Below are positions 14,981 through 24,485 of a DNA stretch of 48,022 bases, piece after piece. The stretch comes from JAFAGX01 sp035623255 (GTDB taxonomy: Bacteria > Acidobacteriota > Terriglobia > Terriglobales > Acidobacteriaceae): positions 1-48,022 of the forward strand of contig DASPTU010000073.1 in NCBI GenBank assembly GCA_035623255.1, read 5' to 3'. Under the pieces are notes generated by a model, which was given only the letters and a program-made list of their open reading frames with translations, searched no databases and had not been told where the DNA came from. A program made the translations under genes and the position numbers. Each line of letters begins with the position of its first letter. The stretch's first letter is position 1.

Positions 14981-16050
14981 TCAACGATTTGCGCACAAAC
15001 GGGACTTCTGCCAACACGCCCACGAACGGTCGCGATGGCAGTGGCGAGCCTGTCCCCAACGCCATCGAAGTCGATCACATCGTGAAGAAGTACGGGGATT
15101 TTACGGCAGTCGACGATATTTCTTTCGCGGTGGAGGACGAGGAGATTTTTGGCCTGCTGGGTCCCAACGGCGCCGGAAAATCAACCTTGATCCGCATGAT
15201 GACAACCCTCATTCCCATTACCGCGGGGACCGCGCGCATTGCCGGTCATGACGTTCAGAAAGAGCCCGATGCCGTGCGCCGGGTCATTGGCGTAATTCCG
15301 CAGGCGCTGACCAGCGATCTCGATCTCACCATCGAAGAGAACCTGAACATCTATGCCAAGCTTTACGATGTTCCGGCAAAAAAACGCAGAGCCGCGATCG
15401 ATGAGCTGCTCGAGCTGGTCGGTCTGACAAAGTGGCGCAACGCTCAAACCAAGACTCTGTCTGGCGGCATGCGCCGCCGCCTCGAAATTGCTCGGGGCCT
15501 GGTGCACAGCCCGCAAATCTTTTTTCTCGATGAACCCACGACCGGACTCGATCCGGTCTCCCGGGTTGCCGTCTGGGAGATGCTGACCAACATCAAAGCT
15601 CACCGCAAGCTCACCATTCTTATCACCACACATTATATGGACGAAGCGGACCGGCTCTGCCACCGGGTTGCCATTGTCGATCACGGCAAACTCGTGGCTC
15701 TCGACACGCCAGCCGCCCTCAAGGCCAGCGTGCCGGGGTCGAATGTGATCGAAGTTCAATTCGAGAATCCGCCAGCAAACTGGGAAGAGGGATTGAAACA
15801 ATTAAGCGCGGTAACTTCGGTGCAGAACGAATCCGCCGGCATGTACCGCGTGCTGAGCAGCAACGGATCACAGACCACTACGGAATTGGTGGAAGCCGCC
15901 GTGCAGGCCGGCGTTCCACTGAAATCACTTTCCGTGCAGAACACCACCCTGGACGATGTCTTTGTTCACTACACCGGACGCCAGCTGCGCGATGAGCTGC
16001 AGAAAGCATACGCCTTCGTGATGCCGCAGAGGCCAGGATCACAACCGTGA
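14977..16050 (+). CDS. DrrA-type ABC transporter ATP-binding protein
   Basis: A 357-residue ATPase of the drug/polysaccharide ABC-2 exporter class. Walker A GPNGAGKST at 62-70, the Q-loop at Gln109, LSGGMRRRLEIARGL starting at 161, Walker B IFFLDEP at 181-187, D-loop LDP and the switch His in TTHYMDEADRLC. After about residue 250 comes the C-terminal extension typical of DrrA proteins. It begins with GTG overlapping the adaptor stop by four bases (GTGA), and a second GTGA joins it to the permease, so stoichiometry is set by translational coupling. The N-terminal 28 residues are polar and non-conserved. Confidence 0.93.
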   Translation: MINDLRTNGTSANTPTNGRDGSGEPVPNAIEVDHIVKKYGDFTAVDDISFAVEDEEIFGLLGPNGAGKSTLIRMMTTLIPITAGTARIAGHDVQKEPDAVRRVIGVIPQALTSDLDLTIEENLNIYAKLYDVPAKKRRAAIDELLELVGLTKWRNAQTKTLSGGMRRRLEIARGLVHSPQIFFLDEPTTGLDPVSRVAVWEMLTNIKAHRKLTILITTHYMDEADRLCHRVAIVDHGKLVALDTPAALKASVPGSNVIEVQFENPPANWEEGLKQLSAVTSVQNESAGMYRVLSSNGSQTTTELVEAAVQAGVPLKSLSVQNTTLDDVFVHYTGRQLRDELQKAYAFVMPQRPGSQP

Positions 16051-17159
16051 ATCGGATATTGGCAATTATCGAACGTGAAATGCGGAAGTACTTCCGCTCT
16101 CCGGCACTGATGATGGCTTCCATGATTTTCCCGCTAGTCCAGCTCATGGTTCTGGGCAACGCGTTCGGCGGCAAGATCCGCGACGCCAAGCTCGGACTAG
16201 TTGATCAGGATGGTGGCACGCAAGCCCTCAAAATCCGCGAGGCTTTTGATTCGGTGCGCACCAACATGCGAACCTTCCTCCCGGTTTACTACCGCGACCC
16301 GAAAACCGCCATGGAAGACGTGCGCAATGGCAAGATCCAGGGCGCCGTAATCATTCCTCCCCAATATTCACGCCGGGTCTATGAACAGGATCAGCCCCGC
16401 ATCGCCCTGGTTGTCGACAACACCGACAACTTCATGAGTTCTACTCTTGAAGACGAGCTCACCAGCATCACGAAGGCCTTGAACGAACCCACCGTTTCTC
16501 CTCGCATCCTGCAGCAAACCGTTCTACAAATCGTCGAGCTGTATCCCTATATCGAATACATGAAGTATTTGTTGCCGGGTTCGATCACTCTAGCTATGTT
16601 TGTCTCAGTGATGATTGGTGGGGGAATGCTTTACATCGACGACAAGGCTCGGGGTGTGCACGAGGGATATTTGGTCACACCCATCAAGAAGACGGAACTG
16701 GTCTTCGGCCTGAATGGCGCCGGAGCAATCAAGGCGGTGATGACGGGAGTGGTCATTACAATCATTGGTTCGCTGCTGGCAGGCGTGGGGACCATCTTTC
16801 ATCCCGACATCATTCTCGGCTTGTTGATCATGATCGTGTTGACCTCGATCGCCTTCAACACATTTATGTTCCTGCTTATGGTGCGCGTGGAGGACCCGCT
16901 GGTTCCGCGTGCCATTTTCGGCATCCTGAACACGCTGCTGTTTTTTCCCAGCGGCTCGATCTATCCGGTCCAGGCTTTTCCCAAGTGGCTACGCGTTATC
17001 GCCGTGGCCGATCCATTCACGTATGCGGTGCATGGATTCAAGTCGCTGCTGCTGAAAGAAACCGGGCTGGGGGCGATTGTCCCCGACATGATCTATCTCA
17101 CGATCTTCGCGGCTATAACGCTGGCGGTGGCCACTCCGCTATTCAAACGAACTCTCTAG
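16047..17159 (+). CDS. ABC-2 type permease
   Basis: A 370-residue inner-membrane permease with an N-terminal membrane helix (about 21-40), a large periplasmic segment (about 45-180), and five further hydrophobic segments in the C-terminal half (about 180-365), the ABC2_membrane_3/YhhJ-like topology. It should form a homodimeric export channel with the preceding ATPase and adaptor. It starts at GTG in a GTGA overlap with the ATPase gene. It is the last gene of the TetR-headed operon; a hairpin follows 34 bp downstream. Confidence 0.92.
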   Translation: MNRILAIIEREMRKYFRSPALMMASMIFPLVQLMVLGNAFGGKIRDAKLGLVDQDGGTQALKIREAFDSVRTNMRTFLPVYYRDPKTAMEDVRNGKIQGAVIIPPQYSRRVYEQDQPRIALVVDNTDNFMSSTLEDELTSITKALNEPTVSPRILQQTVLQIVELYPYIEYMKYLLPGSITLAMFVSVMIGGGMLYIDDKARGVHEGYLVTPIKKTELVFGLNGAGAIKAVMTGVVITIIGSLLAGVGTIFHPDIILGLLIMIVLTSIAFNTFMFLLMVRVEDPLVPRAIFGILNTLLFFPSGSIYPVQAFPKWLRVIAVADPFTYAVHGFKSLLLKETGLGAIVPDMIYLTIFAAITLAVATPLFKRTL

Positions 17160-17192
17160 GACCAGGACACCAGAAGGCGGCTGAAAGCAACC

Positions 17193-17222
17193 CAGAAGCG
17201 GGCCCTTAAGAACCCGCCTCTG
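17193..17222. terminator. Hairpin between convergent permease and TonB-receptor genes
   Basis: Arms CAGAAGCGGG (17193-17202) and CCCGCCTCTG (17213-17222) pair with one A-C mismatch around a 10-nt loop. Its position in the 75-bp convergent gap fits a shared terminator, although T runs on either side are weak. Confidence 0.5.
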
Positions 17223-17234
17223 GCGTTTCACTTC

Positions 17235-20200
17235 TCAGAAGCTAAAACGCGCGCCAAACTGGAATTGGCGCGGGGTATTGATCGTGTTCGTGATCTGCCC
17301 GAAATTCGCCGTGCTGGGGGGCGTCTGCCCCAGCGCCGCACTGACGACAGTAACGGTCGGCACGTTCGGATATCCAAACTGTGCTTTGTTAGGGAGGTTA
17401 TAAGAGGAGACATCGAATCGGAGTTCTTTATTCTCCCCTAGGCGGAATGTCTTATAAATCGAGACGTCCAGCTCCCGCGCTCCCATGGTGCGAACGCCGT
17501 CAAGGAAAGGCCGGGCCGTTCCCGGAACAAACGGGCTGGCTGGAATGGCGAAGCAGTTGGGATTAAACCAGGCCGCAGTGGTGTGCGGCGCGCCAGTTGC
17601 CGGATTACAAATCATGTCGGGCCGCTGATCGAAGTACGGAACCGCTGCCCCCACGGTCGGTGACTCGATGGGAATGCCGGTGCCGAGGTAGAGTATGCCA
17701 TTGATGGTCCAGCCACCCGCAATGGCATTCGATACACCATTGAGATTCACTGCCCGCCCGCTGCCAACGGGTAGGTCATACGAGACCTGCCCGCTGAAGT
17801 TATACTTGACGTCCTGCGGGCTGACCGAGTGCTCGTAGCGTAAATCTCTCCAGTCCTGAGCGACAGTGCTGTGTTGACCCACGAATTGCAGGGGAGGAAC
17901 TCCGTCATCGGTGATCAGTTTCCCCCAGGTAAAGGTGGCCAGCGTGGTGAAGTGGTTCGTCAGTCTCTTCTGCACCTTCATCTGCAACGAGCTGTACTCA
18001 GAGTCGCCGCCGGCATAGCCCCACACAATCACCCCGTTGCCCCCGTTGAGGCCGCTGCTCCCATTGAAGCTGCCGTTGCCGAACTGCGGGTATGGCTGGA
18101 TCGCAAACCATAGAGGCACGGTTGGCACTCCGTTGAACGCGCCCGGGAGATTCGCCCAGCGGTTGGGTGCTGTCGAGCAGCTAGGGTCATTCGTGATGCA
18201 CAGCGAACTGCCGTATTTCGCGATTGTCCCCAGATCAAGTTCGTTTAAATCGACATTGACAAAGGGCAGGAAAAGTCCGCGGCTGCCGACATAGCCGGCG
18301 CTCACAATCACCTGATGCGGCAACTCATACTCAAGTCCGAAGTTGTAGTTGTAGGTGGTGGGTGTGTGCTGCGAGCGCAGCACGGTACTCAAGGATATCC
18401 CTAAGTTATTGGCGAGACCCGGCGGAGGACTGGTGAAAGTGGGAATAACTCCAGTGGGAAAGGGATTAGTTAATGAATACGGCACCGTGAAGTTGTCCAC
18501 AGGGCCTGCCGTCACTCCCCCGCAGCCGGCACCGTTGAAGACAGTATTGCCGTCTGCGTTAAAGCAAGTTGAAACCCACGGGGTAGAACTGGAGAACCCG
18601 TCACTGTCAATGGCACTGGAGACGTTGTGTGGGCTGGGGCCGTAATAGAAGCCTGCGCCGCCGCGTACAACCAGATGCTGGATCGGCTGCCAGGCGAAAC
18701 CCAGCCGAGGCCCAAAGTTGTGCAGGTTCGTCGTAAACGGAGACCGATTGTTGCCGTTGGCGTAGACTTCCGCACCGGTGTAGGGGACACCGCTAACGGT
18801 ATTAGTTACGGTGGGATTGAAATATTCCAAACGGTTGAACCGCTCCGTGCGTCCTCCGAAGATGTCCCAGCGCAGACCGGCGGTAATCGTCAGAGTTTTC
18901 AAAGCATGAAATGTATCCTCGAGGAAAGCCGAATAGTAGGCATTGGCCCCGGCCAGGAAGATGTCTTTGCTGAAATTCGCATTGTAGCCAACACCAGGTT
19001 CGGCGCTCGCCGTCATTCCCATGCCGATGAGAAAGGAGGCAAAATCGCTGCCGCCAACCGGAGTCGGATCGTTCAGCGACCGCTCGGTCGCGGTGATGTC
19101 GAAACCGTACGCGCCGGAGGGGTTCGGTGGCTGGCCGACATTGAGGTAGCGCTTCATCCACTCGAAGCCGGTCGATATTTGATGCTTGCGCCAGACCTTG
19201 TTGACCGTGCCACTGACATCGCTGTTCTCACTGGCATAAAGAAACGTGTTGTAATTGCCGGTGCCGCCTAGCTGATTACCTGGGCTGGGATAGTCGTTAA
19301 AGACGATGATCGGAAGGAGTTGGAAATTCTCGTCCGCGGCAGTTGGGGTTTGAAAACCCAGCGAAGCAAGGTCTGTGCCTATCTGCCGGGGATCGCCTCC
19401 TTGATTCTCATGGTGGCGGGTAAACGAATAACGCAACTGCAGGACGGTAGAGGAATTGATGGTCAGGTCATCCCCTACCACAACATTGCGCGCATTTGTC
19501 ACGTTCTGGGCATAGTTCGGGTCCCACATGTTGTTAAAGACGTTGGCCTCGGTGAAGAACAAGTGGTCATAAGAAAATCGGGTGAAGATGCGCTGCTTCT
19601 CGCTCTGGTTCCAATCCACCCTGACGTCGAACCGGTGTGCTTTGAACGGATCCAGGCCCGGCAGGCCGAAATTATTCGAGACGTCACTGGTGGCTGCATC
19701 GCAGGAGACGGGGTCGGGAATGTTGCAATGAGGGAAATGCGACAGAAAATTCAATGCGATGGGATTGGGATTAGGAATCTTGTTCCCCGGAAATGGCTGC
19801 CGTTGGCCATTAGCTAGGTCGGGCTTCGTCGGGTCATAGATCGGAAAACCCATGTGGGAGAAGTCTCCGGTCCTCTCGGCAGTGGTGGGAACAGTAAAAA
19901 AGTCGACGCCCTCGAACTGCTGCTGATCGGTGTACTCGTAATCGCCGAAGAAGAAAAGCTTGTCGCGTTTAATCGGGCCACCGATCGCGCCCCCCGCCTG
20001 GTAACGGTGAAAATCGGGTGGCGTATTCTTTTGGCCTTGAGACAGCTCTGACTGCTTGTTGAAGTATTCATTGGCTGACAAAGCATTAGGGCGGAATATG
20101 CCAAAGGCGTCGCCATGAAACTGGTTCGTGCCGGACTTACTCACCAGGCTGATCACTCCCGCCGCGCCGCTCTGGTACGTTGCCGGCGTATTCTGCGTTT

Positions 20201-20939
20201 CGACGCGGACCTCCTCAACGGCATCTTCGGGAATGTTCATCGCCGGCAGGATGGCGGCGGAGTTATTCTCCGCAATTCCGATGGGGCTGCCGTCCACCAT
20301 GTAGTACACCGATCCATTGATAGCTCCGTTGATCGTGTCAGCAGACACATCGATTCCCGGCCGCCCAACCGAGATGTTCTGCACGGACTGCATCGAATCG
20401 CTCGAGTTAGGGGAACCATTGACCGGAATTACGCCCGCGCTCAACTGGATAAGATCGTAAACATTGCGGTACAGCAACGGAACCCGATCGATCGCTTCAG
20501 ATGGAATGAGCGTGCCCACGGTAGAACTGGTAGGCTCAACCAGATCCACTCCTTCGGTGACTGTGACCGCCTCAGTTGTGGTGCCCACACGCAAGGCGAT
20601 GTCCGCCACGGTGGTCTGATCGACAGTGACCGCCACCTTGTCTCGCGCGACACTGGCAAAACCGGTCTGACTGGCTGTGACGTGATACTCACCCGGGTTG
20701 AGAGAAATGAAGCTGTATAGTCCCGCTGCATTAGTGACCGTATGTTGCTTGGTTCCCGTCGCGCGGTCCAGCAAAACGACCTGCGCCCGCGGAATCACAG
20801 CCCCGCTTGGGTCGGTAACTGTGCCGCTGATGCTGCCTCTCCCGGCTTGCGCGAAGGCAGCCGTTGCCGCGAAAACGGTAAGGAGGCATACCCAAAAACA
20901 CGATCGTGCGCATCGGTAGATGAAAGCCAGTGAATTCAT
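17235..20939 (-). CDS. Oar-like TonB-dependent outer-membrane receptor with CarboxypepD_reg-like domain
   Basis: A 1234-residue outer-membrane protein. After a signal peptide ending in AFAQA come a carboxypeptidase-regulatory-like beta-sandwich (GSISGTVTDPSGAVIPRAQV to about residue 110), a plug domain (about 115-300) and a very large beta-barrel ending in FGARFSF, the C-terminal Phe used by the BAM complex. Acidobacterial genomes carry many such SusC/Oar-like receptors for oligosaccharides or other large nutrients. The Met at 20939 has AGGAGGGA upstream; a frame opening 23 codons earlier lacks this. It is preceded by a LacI-type operator and next to a LacI-family gene. No glycosidase or SusD-like partner lies in the window. 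Confidence 0.92.
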   Translation of the reverse strand: MNSLAFIYRCARSCFWVCLLTVFAATAAFAQAGRGSISGTVTDPSGAVIPRAQVVLLDRATGTKQHTVTNAAGLYSFISLNPGEYHVTASQTGFASVARDKVAVTVDQTTVADIALRVGTTTEAVTVTEGVDLVEPTSSTVGTLIPSEAIDRVPLLYRNVYDLIQLSAGVIPVNGSPNSSDSMQSVQNISVGRPGIDVSADTINGAINGSVYYMVDGSPIGIAENNSAAILPAMNIPEDAVEEVRVETQNTPATYQSGAAGVISLVSKSGTNQFHGDAFGIFRPNALSANEYFNKQSELSQGQKNTPPDFHRYQAGGAIGGPIKRDKLFFFGDYEYTDQQQFEGVDFFTVPTTAERTGDFSHMGFPIYDPTKPDLANGQRQPFPGNKIPNPNPIALNFLSHFPHCNIPDPVSCDAATSDVSNNFGLPGLDPFKAHRFDVRVDWNQSEKQRIFTRFSYDHLFFTEANVFNNMWDPNYAQNVTNARNVVVGDDLTINSSTVLQLRYSFTRHHENQGGDPRQIGTDLASLGFQTPTAADENFQLLPIIVFNDYPSPGNQLGGTGNYNTFLYASENSDVSGTVNKVWRKHQISTGFEWMKRYLNVGQPPNPSGAYGFDITATERSLNDPTPVGGSDFASFLIGMGMTASAEPGVGYNANFSKDIFLAGANAYYSAFLEDTFHALKTLTITAGLRWDIFGGRTERFNRLEYFNPTVTNTVSGVPYTGAEVYANGNNRSPFTTNLHNFGPRLGFAWQPIQHLVVRGGAGFYYGPSPHNVSSAIDSDGFSSSTPWVSTCFNADGNTVFNGAGCGGVTAGPVDNFTVPYSLTNPFPTGVIPTFTSPPPGLANNLGISLSTVLRSQHTPTTYNYNFGLEYELPHQVIVSAGYVGSRGLFLPFVNVDLNELDLGTIAKYGSSLCITNDPSCSTAPNRWANLPGAFNGVPTVPLWFAIQPYPQFGNGSFNGSSGLNGGNGVIVWGYAGGDSEYSSLQMKVQKRLTNHFTTLATFTWGKLITDDGVPPLQFVGQHSTVAQDWRDLRYEHSVSPQDVKYNFSGQVSYDLPVGSGRAVNLNGVSNAIAGGWTINGILYLGTGIPIESPTVGAAVPYFDQRPDMICNPATGAPHTTAAWFNPNCFAIPASPFVPGTARPFLDGVRTMGARELDVSIYKTFRLGENKELRFDVSSYNLPNKAQFGYPNVPTVTVVSAALGQTPPSTANFGQITNTINTPRQFQFGARFSF

Positions 20940-21022
20940 GGCGTCCCTCCTGAAATGCCAGTATCGGATCTTGTGCTTGCAATGGCGGCGTGTGCCCAGC
21001 CGTGCCATCTAGAGAAATCCCG

Positions 21023-21068
21023 CTATTAAAACGTATTAATAGTGTTGTAGATTGGCTGCGATAGTCAA
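21023..21068 (-). promoter_or_regulatory. TonB-receptor promoter with LacI-type operator
   Basis: A minus-strand -35 TTGACT (plus 21063-21068) and a weak -10 CACTAT (21039-21044) are spaced by 18 bp. The 20-bp near-perfect palindrome at 21023-21042 (arms CTATTAA/TTAATAG around a central ACGT, 18 of 20 symmetric) overlaps the -10. A central CpG is typical of LacI-family operators, so the adjacent repressor likely blocks polymerase here. Confidence 0.65.
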
Positions 21069-21111
21069 GAACAAAAATACCTGAAAGGGGGGATTCCGTC
21101 AGTGACCAAAC

Positions 21112-22170
21112 TCACAACAGCCGGCGGGTGGACTCGCGGAGGGCCAATTCGGGCGCCATTTTGCGGTGGACGGCAGCTACCTCGCGCTTCTCCAACACTG
21201 CGTTGATGCCATCCAGCGCAATACTTACTGCCATCGCTCCCATGGCCTCCATGGGCTGGCGGACGGTAGTGAGAGGAGGAGTATAAAGGCTGGAAACAGC
21301 GACATCATCAAAACCAATCACCGAGCAGTCCCGTGGAACCTGTAGCCCGGCTTTGGCCAGTGCGCGTATGGCGCCAAATGCGGTCATATCGTCAAATGCC
21401 ATCAGCGCCGTAAATGGGCGCTTCTGCTTCAGCAGATCCTCGGTCAACTTGAATCCGGCTTCGAAACTTGAAATGGGTTCGCTGGACTCCGGCAGGTCCG
21501 CGATCAACTTGGGATCCAGTTCCAGTCCGCTCGCTTTCGCAAATGTGCGAATCCCCTTCCAGCGCGGCGCGCTGTCGGCCAGTGCCTTAGGGCCGCGGAT
21601 AACCGCGATTTTGCGGTGCCCCAGAGAATAGAGATGCTCGAGGGCAGTGTGAGCGCCAAGTTCATTGTCCACGATCACCGAACTGACCGACGGATTCCGC
21701 AACTCACGGCCAATCATGACTGTCGGGACACTGCTCTTTTCCAGATCCGCCAGCACATCGATGTTCACGAAAAGCCAGTTGGCGAGCACGATTAGGGCTT
21801 CCGCCCTGCGGTCCAGCAACATTTCCAGATACCGCTCGAAACGGCTGCGGTCATTGTGGACGTCGGTCAGAATCGGCAAGAATGAGGACTGGTAGAGTGC
21901 ATTTTCGATTCCACGCAGGACCAGCGTGCAAAACGGATCGGTCATATCGAAGACCATGACCCCAACCGTATGGCTACGCTTGCTGCGCAGAGAGCGGGCG
22001 AACAGGTTAGGCCGGTAACCCAGTTTCTTCGCTGCCCGTTCGATTCGCTTCTTGGTCGTGGCCGGGATATAGCGCGCGAGCGGTGCATTATTGAGAACGA
22101 TGGAAACCGTCGTAGAAGAGAAACCGCTGGCTTCGGCTACATCTCGAATCGTTACCGTGCTGCTTCTCAT
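21112..22170 (-). CDS. LacI-family transcriptional repressor
   Basis: A 352-residue regulator. The N-terminal helix-turn-helix and hinge (about 6-62) shows VTIRDVAEASGFSSTTVS and the NLFARSLRS hinge helix region; a periplasmic-binding-protein-like sensor domain follows (about 68-345) with the DMTDPF, GHRKIAVI and GFDDVA patterns. It should bind a sugar or derivative and release the operator upstream of the TonB-receptor gene, which lies 173 bp downstream on the same strand. Its own promoter is recognisable. The effector cannot be read from sequence alone. Confidence 0.92.
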   Translation of the reverse strand: MRSSTVTIRDVAEASGFSSTTVSIVLNNAPLARYIPATTKKRIERAAKKLGYRPNLFARSLRSKRSHTVGVMVFDMTDPFCTLVLRGIENALYQSSFLPILTDVHNDRSRFERYLEMLLDRRAEALIVLANWLFVNIDVLADLEKSSVPTVMIGRELRNPSVSSVIVDNELGAHTALEHLYSLGHRKIAVIRGPKALADSAPRWKGIRTFAKASGLELDPKLIADLPESSEPISSFEAGFKLTEDLLKQKRPFTALMAFDDMTAFGAIRALAKAGLQVPRDCSVIGFDDVAVSSLYTPPLTTVRQPMEAMGAMAVSIALDGINAVLEKREVAAVHRKMAPELALRESTRRLL

Positions 22171-22199
22171 GCTGGAATTACCTGCTGCCGCTGGCGGAC

Positions 22200-22228
22200 A
22201 CTACAACAGAGACCTATAGCAGTGTCAA
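22200..22228 (-). promoter_or_regulatory. Promoter of the lacI-type gene
   Basis: A consensus minus-strand TTGACA (plus 22223-22228) and TGTAGT (22200-22205) with a 17-bp spacer lie 30-58 bp upstream of the start codon. The remaining 200 bp towards mnmG contain no recognised gene; rsmG, often next to mnmG, is not there. Confidence 0.6.
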
Positions 22229-22425
22229 GCTCTTGCCTTATCGCAGTCAGTGAGCAGATTGCAGCAGCCAGAGGGGCGCAAGGAAGGCAAAGTCGAGAAT
22301 GAAGACCTTCGGAAAGCTGGTCAACGCCGCGGGCTAAAAGTGGCACCAGGAGTTAGAAGCCGGGCCTTACCCGATCCACACCTCACGGGCGCGCCTGAGT
22401 AAGAGCGGCATTTCCTTGAAATATC

Positions 22426-24408
22426 TCATACCCCTGCCGTCACCTGCTCGCGACGCCTCGCCTGAATCTCGATGTAGACATTCACCAATGAAACTGCGGC
22501 CGGCGTGACCCCGGGAATGCGCGAGGCATGGGCCAGCGTGCGCGGCCGGATCTTCAGCAGCTTTTCCTGCATTTCGCGGGAGAGCCCGCTGACCGAGCGA
22601 TAGTCGAACCACTCCGGGATGGTGCGCTGCTCGGCCCGTTTCAAACGATCAATGGCGCGCTGCTGCTGGGCCAGATAGCCTTCGTACTTGATTTCCGTTT
22701 CCACCGACTTGAGCTCGTTCCTCAGCTCAGAAGACAACAAGCCACGTGAGCCATTCCTTTCAAAGAACTCCGGATTCAACTGCCGCAAAAAAGGAACGAG
22801 TTGTTCGATGGTTATCTCGGGACGCTTTAGCAGTTGGGCCAAAGTCTGGCCGGTTGACGAGGACAGGTCGTATCGCCCTTGACTGTCGGCAATATCGCCG
22901 ATTTTCGACATCATCTCGGCGGTCAACCTTGTCTGTTGGAGCGTTCGCTTCATGAATTCCAGGCGTTGTTGCTTGGCGACAAATTCCGCCCAGGCGGATT
23001 CTGAGATTAGTCCAACCCGACGGCCATGTGGCATGAGCCGGCGGTCAGCATTGTCGATCCGCAGATGCAAGCGGAACTCGGCGCGAGAGGTGAACATGCG
23101 ATACGGTTCGTTGGTTCCCTTCGAGATCAGATCGTCGATCAGGATCGCTGTATACGCTTCAGTTCGGTCCAGAATCAGCGGGTTTTCATCCTTCACCTTG
23201 AGGGCCGCGTTGATTCCCGCCATCAGGCCCTGGCAAGCCGCTTCTTCGTATCCGCTGGTGCCGTTGATCTGTCCCGCTAAAAACAGACCATGAATCTTCT
23301 TGGTCTCCAATGTCCGCTCGAGTTCAGTCGGATCAATCGAGTCATACTCAATGGCGTAGCCTGGCCGTAGCATCTCCGCCGTGTCCAGCCCAGGAATTGA
23401 CTTCAAAATTGCCAGCTGCACTTCCACTGGCAGTGATGTACTCATGCCATTTACATAAATCTCGTTCGTGTTCAGGCCCTCTGGTTCGAGAAAGAGTTGG
23501 TGCGTCGTCTTGTCGGGGAATTTCACGATCTTGTCCTCAATCGAGGGACAGTATCGCGGACCGATGGATTGGATCTGGCCGCTGTACATCGGCGAACGAT
23601 GCACATTCTCACGAATAATGCGATGGGTCTCCGCAGTCGTCCATGCGATGTAACAAGGCACCTGCTTGTCATGGTGCGCAACCCGTCTGGTGCGGAAGCT
23701 GAACGGCGTCGGATCAGGGTCACCCGGCTGAACCTGGAAGCGCGACCAGTCGATGGTGCGTCCGTCCAGGCGAGGAGGAGTTCCGGTCTTCAAACGGCAC
23801 CCGCGCAGTCCAAGCCGCTTCAGCGCTTCTCCCAAGAGCACTGCTGGAGGCTCGCCGGATCGGCCTGCTGGGTATTGCTGTTCGCCACAATGAATCAACC
23901 CGTTCAGGAACGTTCCTGTTGTGATGATCACGGCAGACGCGCCGACCGTTCTTCCATCGCGAAGACGAATGCCGCGGCAGAAGCGAGCCGGACCGTCACT
24001 GCCCGGCGGTTCGGAAACAATCAGGTCCGCTACTTCAGCTTGCTTGATTTTCAAATTGGCCTGCGACTCGAGGACCTCGCGCATCTTCAGCCGATAGGCC
24101 TGTTTGTCGCATTGAGCTCGAGGAGACCACACGGCGGGGCCACGTGACGTATTCAGCAGCCGGAACTGAATGCCGACAGCATCCGTGACCTCGCCCATGA
24201 TTCCGCCGAGGGCATCCACCTCTCGAACCAGGTGCCCCTTGGCGATCCCACCGACAGCCGGATTGCAGGACATCTGCGCAATGAGGTCGACATTCAGCGT
24301 GTACAGCGCAGTCTTGAGCCCCATTCGCGCCGAGGCGGCCGCCGCCTCGCAGCCCGCGTGGCCTGCTCCGACTACAACGATGTCGAAATGTTCGGTAAAA
24401 GTGGTCAC
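22426..24408 (-). CDS. mnmG: tRNA uridine-5-carboxymethylaminomethyl modification enzyme, FAD subunit
   Basis: MnmG (GidA) works with MnmE to modify the wobble uridine of several tRNAs. The FAD dinucleotide-binding motif VVVGAGHAGCEAA is near residues 11-23, followed by the strongly conserved MSCNPAVGGIAKGHLVREVDALGG and the family's TGTFLNGLIHCG region; the C-terminal MnmE-contacting domain ends the protein. The frame is open to 24501, but the first 31 codons are unlike MnmG, and GTG at 24408 gives the usual short lead into the FAD motif (660 residues). It follows mnmE on the same strand, the classic origin-linked pair. Confidence 0.94.
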   Translation of the reverse strand: MTTFTEHFDIVVVGAGHAGCEAAAASARMGLKTALYTLNVDLIAQMSCNPAVGGIAKGHLVREVDALGGIMGEVTDAVGIQFRLLNTSRGPAVWSPRAQCDKQAYRLKMREVLESQANLKIKQAEVADLIVSEPPGSDGPARFCRGIRLRDGRTVGASAVIITTGTFLNGLIHCGEQQYPAGRSGEPPAVLLGEALKRLGLRGCRLKTGTPPRLDGRTIDWSRFQVQPGDPDPTPFSFRTRRVAHHDKQVPCYIAWTTAETHRIIRENVHRSPMYSGQIQSIGPRYCPSIEDKIVKFPDKTTHQLFLEPEGLNTNEIYVNGMSTSLPVEVQLAILKSIPGLDTAEMLRPGYAIEYDSIDPTELERTLETKKIHGLFLAGQINGTSGYEEAACQGLMAGINAALKVKDENPLILDRTEAYTAILIDDLISKGTNEPYRMFTSRAEFRLHLRIDNADRRLMPHGRRVGLISESAWAEFVAKQQRLEFMKRTLQQTRLTAEMMSKIGDIADSQGRYDLSSSTGQTLAQLLKRPEITIEQLVPFLRQLNPEFFERNGSRGLLSSELRNELKSVETEIKYEGYLAQQQRAIDRLKRAEQRTIPEWFDYRSVSGLSREMQEKLLKIRPRTLAHASRIPGVTPAAVSLVNVYIEIQARRREQVTAGV

Positions 24409-24485
24409 TGTCGAAAACCCACATCGGCAAACCGGCTGCCTATATTCTAGCGTGACACCAGAGTAGTAGCGCCCTGTTAAGCGCG

